A stretch of DNA of 64,000 nt from Lindgomyces ingoldianus. Its lineage: Eukaryota > Ascomycota > Dothideomycetes > Pleosporales > Lindgomycetaceae. The DNA is taken from positions 540,051 to 604,050 of the forward strand of contig NW_022985187.1 in assembly GCF_010093535.1 (NCBI RefSeq), in the 5' to 3' direction. Positions 56,581 to 64,000 of this stretch are shown piece by piece. The stretch's first letter is position 1. Each line of letters starts with the position of its first letter. The position numbers and the translations under genes were made by a program. The notes below the pieces were generated by a model that was not told the DNA's origin, did no database searches, and was given only the letters and a program-made list of their open reading frames with translations.

Positions 56581-59500
56581 ACTTAGTTACCTCTTTAGGG
56601 TCCTAGTGCTTTATTTTTATCTTAAACTTAACACTAGCTAAGTTCTAGCTAGAGGGAAACATAATAAGCTTCTTACAGTATATAACCTATGCAAGGCAAT
56701 CTATGTTTATAAGCAACTTATGTACTTATGTAAATAAAGGTTTATTATAGTTCTAGCAGAACTCTTCTAGGAATAGTAACTTAAGAAAAGATGCTAATAA
56801 GTTAATAACAAGTTATTAATAAGTTAAAAAAAGGTCTATACTAATAGTTATACTTAAGTTATTTACCTAGCATACTAAGGATATAATCTCCTGTGTAAGA
56901 GCCTTAGGAGTCCTTGTAGGTAGAGGAGGGGGGTGCATATGTACACCATGTGACGTAAACGTATAGTACAGACACTAGTTTACGTATACAGGTATAATAA
57001 TGTTAAATTTTACCCTACAGCCTACCTGTATAAGCTTTCCCTTGCCCTAAAGATAGTTATTGTCTTATAAACACATTTATAAGCTGTTTTTATTAAATTA
57101 TAAAGTAATTATGTTACTATAATCTTAAAGTTTAGCCCTTATTAAAAAGATAGAACTACACATCTCTACTAGTTCTAGCTCCTTAAGTAAACTATCTTAG
57201 AAAAAATTCTAAAGGTGTTTAATATAGTATTAATCTCTAACAGTTTTAAAGAGGTGCCCTTCTGCCCTATTTATATATGTCTAACTCTTGCAACTAACAT
57301 ACTAGAGGCGCACACCTAAAACAGACTATAATATATTATAAAAAAGTTCTTAACATGTTTTTAAAAAGTCCTTACTAACTTTATGCTTTATTTAGCGTAA
57401 AACTAGTTTACACATAGGTCTAGTGTGTACACATGCTGTTCTGTTGCAATAGCAATGCATAATTGCCTAGTAGAGCCTACATAATATAAGAAGGTATTCT
57501 AAACAGGTTAAGCACACATACATAGTAGACTTCTTCTTTCTTATGTCTAGCTTAGACCTGTATAGGTTTAGACAAAAGCTCTTTATTTACTTCTAGATCT
57601 TAGCTGTAACGTAAGTATGTAAAAGTGTTACTAACATGTTATTAAGATATTTACAACACTTTATACTAGTACACTTATACTAATACCTTATTACTAGACC
57701 ACCTAAGAACGCAGATGTTGTGCACTTAGGCAAGCCCTTTTATTTTCTATAGTATTAAAACTAATAATATGTTAACTTGTTCTTAACATGTTTAAAATTA
57801 TTTTTACTTATTAAGCATCCTAAAGGACTATTTCTAAAGTAGCCCTAGCTAGATCTACATAAATACAGAAAGTATACCTATTTACAGACATTTAAGGATA
57901 TTCTAGAAAAAGAGCAACATATGTAATATTTACTATTATAAAAGGGCTGTAAGTCCTAGAGGTTAACACTATAAGAGGCGTAGTATTATCCTAAAATCTA
58001 ATAAGAAAACATTAACAACATGTTAACATATAGCCTATACATTAATATTACCCTTACACTCTTCCTTGCTATCTGCAGCGTGTTTACCTTAGGCCTTAGC
58101 AGTAAAGTTATAAGTAGTCTTATCTAAATTACTATTGTAAAACAAGTTATTCTTCTCTTAGCATTAGAGTTCTTAACTTAAAGTAAGACCTAAAGCAGTT
58201 AGTAACTACTTCTTAACATGTTTATAACTACATTACTTATATTTCTTGCAGCTTTGTTAGGAAAATAGGGTTTAAGAGTTAAGGTAGCTCACTTAGGATA
58301 TAGGCTTTATAAAGGAGATTACCTAACTAACTAATTACTAACACGACTAACTAATCGCTGATCTTACTAACACGCTTAGGCCGACAAAAATTTGCTTAGT
58401 CGGCCGAGGTAAAAGTGTGGTGGGGTTACCTGCAACCACCTAAGGTGTAAGAGCAGGTAATGCTAGTATGTTTAGTGTTATTAGCAGCATTATATTTAGT
58501 CTACTTTTATGTAGAGCCTTATATAGTAATAAAAGTTATATATAAAGCTTTTTAGGTGTAATTACTTTTTTTAATGCTATATTATACAGCTTCTAGGCTT
58601 AAGTACCTTTATTACCTAGCTATAGTGTAATTTTTTTATTTTTAGCACTTACATAGGCTCTCTTTTAAACATGTAGCTAAGTGCTAAAAAGTCTTATAGT
58701 GTCTATTTTTTAAAATCCTTTATATATAAACTTAAAAAAGTAGCGCCTTGTTAAGTTATTATGTGTAAATTAGTAATTATATAACTTATGTATAATTAAA
58801 TTTATAAGCTTGTTAAAGCTTTTAACATATTAATCTTATTATTCTAGTACTTTAGGCTAGTTTTATTCTGTAGTGTTGCCTCTAATATTTTTATGTTCTT
58901 TATAAGTTATTTATATAATAAAAATTATTTCTTATTCTTTCTATAATTACATAAAGTTGTTAGTTACTAGTAGGATTTTATTATAATAGTATAGTTAATT
59001 GCTTTTCTAGTAAATTATATAGGTACTGCTGTTGTTAGCTAGCTGCTAGTTTATGCAGCTTTATAGTTTATCTTAGTGTGTGTCTTACACTATCTTCTTT
59101 TTACTTTATACAGTAGTAGAGCTTACTGTACAATGCAAAGAATTAATCTGCTATCTCTAAAAATAAGTAATAAAATAAAGTAACGTACTTCACAGGCAAG
59201 TTGCTTACACACTTAAGTTGCTTACTTTTACTAAGACCCTACTACACTACTCTTCTTATACTAATGCATTTCTAATAACACTACTTAGATATGTTAAAAG
59301 AATGTTAAATGCAGCTTATGCTTTAGGCTTTTAAATAAAACATAATACTTTCTAAGCAACACGCTGCAGCTATCTATAAGGTCTTTTAAAAAATAATAAG
59401 TAACTAACACACTAGACAACTTTTTTAAGCTAATTATATAGCTAACTTATAAAAGCTAGATAGTAATAAAAAGTAGGTAATTATTTAGCACATACTTAAG

Positions 59501-59692
59501 CTAGATGCGCAAGAATTTCCCTCTTAGCTAGCAGCTATAGCTAATATAGCTAATTCTTTGCATACTAAGCATAATATAGGCTATATTAGTATAAACTAGC
59601 TTAATATATTTATTAAGTGTTACCTAAAGCTTAAAGTAAAGTTTAAGTATAACTATAACTATAAAAAAGCTTTTTATAAGAATCTTATAGTA

Positions 59693-61838
59693 ATATACTT
59701 TATAGCAGGGTTACTGTTTACTATAGTAATCTAGTAATTACTATTTACTAAAAATAGTATAAAAGTATAACATAAGTCTTAATTAGCTATTTAAAATTTA
59801 TAGCACTTTTAACTTTATTTTTCTTATTTTACTTAGACTACTATATTTAGATAAACTTAGTAAACTAAGTAAAATAATTTAACTAAATAAACTAATCTAA
59901 CTAAATAATTTAAATAATCTAAATAAAGTAAATAACTTAAGTAAACTAAGTAACTTAAATAACTTAAATAGTTAAATAACTTAAATAATTAAATAACTTA
60001 AATAAACTAAATAACTTAAATAAACTAAATAACTTAAATAAANNNNNNNNNNNNNNNNNNNNNNNNNNNNNNNNNNNNNNNNNNNNNNNNNNNNNNNNNN
60101 NNTAAATAAATAAAATAAACTAAATAGTTTTTATTTATAGTTTTACTATATATAACTACTAGTAGTACTATTATAACTAGAGACGCTAGTAGTACTTTTA
60201 TTTTCTAACTCTTCTTTATCTTCTAGATTTATTATTTGTTTTTGTTTTCCTTTAGAACTACTAGGTAAAGTATAATTATAATAAAGTTGCTTTTTACTAT
60301 AAGAATAGAAATAGCAATTATAAAAATATCTACTTACTAAATATAGTATAAAATATATATCTTTTTAACATTAATTTTTTTACTTAAACTAAAATTATAA
60401 TATAATATAAATAAAGTTAGTAATATTAATAAGTAGAATAACTTTAGTAAAGTAAATATATGTTAAATAGTATTATATAGCGTTATTATATATTATTATT
60501 ATATATATTATAGTTGTTTAGATTATAGTAATTATTTGTTAAAGTTTTTTTTTAGCTTATATAGTTTTTTTTAAATAAAAAAGCTTTATATATTACTAGA
60601 AACGTAAGAATTATGATATACTATTATAATAATTATTACTTTTACTACTTAAAATCTTTTTCTATAAAATATCTATTTATAGAAATAGTAATTACTTAGT
60701 ATTTACTATAGTAATTACTATTACTAAAAAGTAGCAACCCTGCTTTATAGGCAAGTTACTTACACACCTAAGTTACTTACTTTTACTAAGACCTTACTAA
60801 ACTACTTTTCTTACACTAATGCATTTCTAATAACACTACTTAGACGCGCTAAAAAAATATTAAATATAGCTTATACTTTAAGCTTTTAAATAAAATATAA
60901 AACTTTTAAAAAAACATACTATAGCTATGTATAAAGTTCTTTAAAATATAATAAATAACTATAGCGCTAAATAACCTTTATAAGCTAATTCTATAGCTAA
61001 CTTATAAAGGCTAGGTAATAAAAAGAAGTAGGTAATTATTAAAACTATACTTAAGCTATATGCATAAGAATTTTTCTCTTAATTAGCATTTATAGCTAAT
61101 ATAGCTAATTCTTTACGCGCTAAGCATAATCTAGGCTATATTAGTATAAACTAGCTTAGTATGTTTAGAAAGTGTTATCTAGACCTTAAAGTAACATTTA
61201 TGCATAGTATAACTATAAAAAAGCTTTCTATAAAAGTTCTAAAGTAATTTAAAGCAGGTTTAGCCTTATAAAGAATATTAAAGCTAAGTATAGCATTTAA
61301 AATAATAACACATATAACTTTAGTAAAATAAGCTTTATTATAAGCTAAATATTTATTAACTATATTTACACTTAAAACTTTACTTTAAGCTTTAAATAAC
61401 ACTTTATAAACATACTAGGCTAGTTTATGCTAACATAGCCTAGATTACACTAAGTGTGTAAAAAATTAGCTATATTAGCTATAAATGCTATTTAAAAGAA
61501 AAATTCTTATATATATAGCTTAAGTATAGTCTTAATAATTACTTACTCTTTTTTATTACTTAGCTTTTATAAGTTAGCTATAGAATTAGCTTATAAAAGT
61601 TATTTAGTACTATAGTTATTTATTATTTTTTTTAAAAAACTTTATATATAGCTATAGCATATTTCTTTAAGAGTTTTATATTTTATTTTAAAGCTTAGAG
61701 TGTAAACTGTATCTAACATTCCTTTAGCACATTTAAGTAGTGTTATTAGAAATGCATTAGTGTAAAAAAAGTAGTTTAGTAAGGTCTTAGTAAAAGTAAG
61801 TAACTTAGGTGTGTAAGTAACTTACCTATAAAGTATGT
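59693..61838. mobile_element. Palindromic Fot1 derivative with identical-type ends, nested in Fot-e
   Basis: Both ends carry the same Fot1 end type followed by the same subterminal sequence (TAATGCATTTCTAATAACAC near the left, its complement near the right). The two halves are inverted complements around a centre near 61370, over roughly 500 bp each. TA flanks both sides (59691-59692 and 61839-61840); excision restores ATAGTAATTTAAGGC as at 12495. Without hAT-4 it is about 1.1 kb. No complete transposase. Confidence 0.85.
59706..60742. mobile_element. hAT-4: non-autonomous hAT element in the palindromic Fot1 derivative
   Basis: Ends CAGGGTTACTG and AGTAGCAACCCTG; exact 8-bp duplication CTTTATAG (59698-59705 and 60743-60750). 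The interior has an AAATAACTTAAATAAACT-type minisatellite (about 59850-60120) with a 60-N gap (60043-60102). Unique AT-rich sequence to its right is shared with hAT-3. No transposase frame seen. Confidence 0.93.
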
Positions 61839-62671
61839 TAATTTAAGGCTAGTTTAACTTTATAAGGAATATTAAAGCTAAGTATAGCATTTAAGATAAT
61901 AACATATATAACTTTAATAAAATAAAGTTTATAATAGGCTAGATATCTACTAGAGCAGTTATTATAAGTTTAGAGAGATAAAGACAGCTAAAAGTAGTCT
62001 AGCTAGGTAACTAAAAGTAGAGAACAGCTATTTAAAGCATTAATACTAAAAAGTAGGCTATTTTACTTTTTATTATCTTTTAAAGTAGTAACTACTTTTT
62101 AAACTAGTATAAAAAAAATCTACTTTAAAATTAAGTTATTATAATTTCTAAGCGCAGCTAGACTACTAATTAGCTTTGTTTAGACTAGTAAAAGCACTTT
62201 AACGCGCATATAAAAAAGTGTACTATTAGTAGCTACTATTTGCTAGTTATTAATAGCTATAAAAGCTATAACTTACTTTATTTTTAGTAATACTATAAAA
62301 ATAATAAAATTATTACTATTTATATACTTTTTTACTTATTACACTTTTTATAGCTACTTAATGTAGGTTGTTTTACTCTTTTAAAAAAAGTATATAAACA
62401 CTAAGCTAAAAACCTTATATATAACTAAATTACTTATATTATAAAAATAATGTTTTTACTATGCTTTAAAGTAGCTTATACTGCTATAATTACTTTTAGT
62501 AATATCTAAGAAAAGTTTTAAGGCGCTAGATTAGTTCTTTTTAACTTATAATAAGTTATAATAAGCTTTAATGTAAAGTTACGCACTTTATTACTACTAC
62601 TACTTATATATAATAAGCTCTAGTAGTTATAAACTTTAAGTAATACTTTAAAACTTAAGTTATAATTAATG

Positions 62672-62886
62672 TGTGACGGTGCTGCTTGTCAAGCTCCGCT
62701 GCTAGTCACATGATCTCGCTAAGGGTTAAGCGAGCGCGCTAGCGCCTTAGCGCTGCGCAAGCTTTTCTCTCGCGAAAACCCTTCGCCTCCTTCACTCCCC
62801 ATCCTAGTTTAGCTGAAATAGAGCCGACCTACTCTGCCATGCTTCCCCAGCTCCATACAGTAGTAGAGACAGTGCTTGTCATTACA
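62672..62886 (+). mobile_element. Solo LTR of the gypsy D family in Fot-e
   Basis: 215 bp, TGTGACGGTGCTGCTTG to GCTTGTCATTACA, with the exact duplication TAATG (62667-62671 and 62887-62891). Excision restores AATTAATGCTTATAAA as at 35985. It is nearly un-RIPped and is the plus-strand counterpart of 52465-52679. Confidence 0.95.
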
Positions 62887-63484
62887 TAATGCTTATAAAT
62901 ATAAAAATTTAAAAGTATATAAATAGTTTACTAACTTTTATAGTTAAAGTGTTTAAAAGAGGTTTAAAAAGAGTAGTAATAATTATATATAAGCTAGTGT
63001 TAGTATAATAGAAAATTACTAAGCTTTAAGCAGCTAATAAGGCTACTATATAACATAAATTATATAAAAAAAGTAAATTAAAGTAAAAAAAACTTTAATA
63101 ATTTAAAAAAGCTTATGCTTAACAGCTCTAAAGAAGTTTAAAGCGCGTAGTAATAAAAAGAAGGTAAAGAAGCAGGTATAAGCTAAAGTAGGTAAGCTAT
63201 TCTAAAGGCGCTACAGATAGTGCAATTAGACTAAGCATAACACATAAATATATAAGTAAGAAGTAGAAGTAGTATCTAAATAATATTCTAGGCTATACTA
63301 TACTATATAGTGCTAGAGCGGGTTGTTATAGGCTATAATAGAGTTTGTTAGGGTGGGGTCTTAGCAAAAGTAAGCAACTTAGGTGTGTAAGCAACTCGCC
63401 TGTGAAGTACGTTACTTTATAAAGTGTAGGTACTTTATTATTACTCTTGCTAATTTATAGTTAATTAAATTAACTACTAAGTAG

Positions 63485-63763
63485 TGTTAAAATAGGCTTT
63501 GTTAGCTAGCTGCTTATAGTATAAGCACTTAACTAGCAAGAGTAAGAGTAGTGTACAGTGTGCACAGCGTACAGGGTAGGTAGAGTGAGGGCAACATGTT
63601 TCTAGTTCTATTGCTCTTGTCTTTTCCTCTGTACAGAGGAAAAGAGGAATATCTAGATGTTCGCGCACAGAGGTTCGCGCACAAACATCATGTGACATGG
63701 TTACATAGTCCTTCTTGTGCACGATAACTATCTAGACTGTAACGCTGTTGCTACGTACAGACA
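63485..63763 (-). repeat. 5' LTR of copia C2
   Basis: 279 bp, TGTTAAAATAGG to CTACGTACAGACA. It matches 28232-28514 and 32756-33035. The minus-strand open frame at 63477-63722 lies within it and is not a gene. Confidence 0.92.
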
Positions 63764-64000
63764 AGTGTAGTTATTATTAATATAGTAAATTTATTATTTA
63801 TAGTAATAAGTGTTTACTTGCTTTACTTATATAGTCTAATTAATGTTATTAGTTTTTTCTTTAGCTATTATTTAATTTTTTACTATATAAGTATTATTAT
63901 ACACTTAACATCTTATAGCTTAGTCTACTAACTAATTATAGTATTAAAGAAACTACTATGCTACTTTATGCCTTTTTTAAAGCTTTTTTAAAGGCTTTTT
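63764..64000. other. Unidentified AT-rich sequence right of C2
   Basis: Nothing recognisable. It is the flank into which C2 inserted (AGTGT at 63764-63768 would be its duplication, but the other side is missing). Composition is as RIPped as the rest. Confidence 0.5.

Larger units (their letters stand above)
53632..58439. mobile_element. Unclassified 4.8-kb TIR element with 9-bp duplication
   Basis: Inverted ends: GTGCCTACAGGTAACCCCAC on the left; GTGGTTGCAGGTAACCCCAC on the complement of the right. They continue with CACACTTTTACCTCGGC, about 40 bp in total with few mismatches. The duplication CTAAGGTGT is exact (53623-53631 and 58440-58448). Excision restores C2 as read in C1 near 31505. 9 bp fits Mutator-like elements, but no known transposase block was confirmed. 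Fragments of reading frames occur on both strands, with many AACATGTT-type motifs. Confidence 0.85.
59270..62670 (+). pseudogene. pogo/Fot1 transposase remnant in Fot-e, in two pieces
   Basis: Pieces 59270-59690 and 61841-62670 align with the complement of Fot-d and with Fot-a. They include the N-terminal helix-turn-helix region and the middle of the DDE domain. The solo LTR at 62672 interrupts its distal part. Confidence 0.7.
59183..63412 (+). mobile_element. Fot-e: Fot1/pogo transposon nested in copia C2
   Basis: Ends ACGTACTTCACAGGCAAG and CGCCTGTGAAGTACGT; TA on both sides (59181-59182 and 63413-63414). Excision gives AAAGTACTTTATAAAG, seen in C1 at 32618. Net length without the palindromic element and solo LTR is about 1862 bp. 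The transposase is on the plus strand, degenerate and split. Confidence 0.94.
52680..63763 (-). mobile_element. Ty1/copia element C2, minus strand, split by two large insertions
   Basis: 5' LTR at 63485-63763. The leader and gag lie at 63415-63484, 58449-59180 and 53622-52680, interrupted by Fot-e (59183-63412) and by the 4.8-kb TIR element (53632-58439). It is homologous to C1. Near 52750-52690 the minus frame reads KKCFIYYKKKC, fitting a copia zinc-binding gag region (FVC..EGCW). It is cut there by gypsy D. The right flank (63764 on) is unidentified. Confidence 0.85.

Noticed and set aside
53632..58439. Starship-type or Crypton element
   Set aside because: I saw no tyrosine-recombinase blocks, and there are long inverted ends with a 9-bp duplication, which fits a DDE-type transposon better.
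1..64000. Any intact autonomous transposon or host gene
   Set aside because: Every pol and transposase block has multiple stops, and no stretch outside the elements shows coding or RNA-gene features that I can recognise.

Overview
The window looks like a gene-free, transposon-packed, AT-rich block of a filamentous ascomycete (Pezizomycotina) nuclear genome. Every recognisable coding stretch belongs to a transposable element, and almost all are mutated in the style of repeat-induced point mutation (RIP). TpA is in great excess. Conserved protein blocks are broken almost only by TAA and TAG where glutamine (or tryptophan) is expected. Catalytic residues show C-to-T/G-to-A changes, such as DSG to DSR and DTG to NTR. 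I found no host gene, rRNA, tRNA or CRISPR array. Species cannot be named from this sequence.

Left part (1-10368): a plus-strand Ty3/gypsy chromodomain element (A1, 1-7481), itself hit by a 1.7-kb Fot1/pogo transposon (4156-5877). A1 lies against a minus-strand LTR element (E1, 7482-10368). Centre (10369-43623): a minus-strand gypsy of the A family (A3) is split by a 29-kb nest. In order, A3 holds Fot1-like element Fot-a, then Fot-b, then gypsy A2. A2 in turn holds gypsy B (with a small hAT element), a short un-RIPped solo LTR, and a Ty1/copia element C1 (with a second hAT element). Fot-a also contains Fot-c, which contains Fot-d. Most levels close exactly, with the target duplication expected for the superfamily: TA for Fot1/pogo, 5 bp for LTR elements, 8 bp for hAT. 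A third hAT element sits in the 5' LTR of A3.

Right part (43624-64000): the 3' end of another A-family gypsy (A4) with a solo LTR; a minus-strand gypsy remnant G (integrase C-terminus, chromodomain, purine tract, LTR); a second E element (E2); the 5' part of a gypsy D related to B; then a second copia element C2. C2 is split by an unclassified 4.8-kb terminal-inverted-repeat element (53632-58439, 9-bp duplication) and by Fot-e. Fot-e contains a palindromic Fot1 derivative, which carries a fourth hAT element, and a solo LTR.

Nothing here looks able to move or to encode a working protein. The value of the window is its record of insertion order, RIP and recombination. The least explained parts are the 4.8-kb TIR element with its dispersed AACATGTT motif, a plus-strand reading frame at 46480-47410, and an extra reading frame downstream of the chromodomain in the gypsy A family. 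Four N-runs (4327-4336, 30514-31248, 42301-43020, 60043-60102) hide sequence; three lie in hAT-type repeats. Boundaries of degenerate coding blocks are approximate; boundaries of elements with target duplications are exact.
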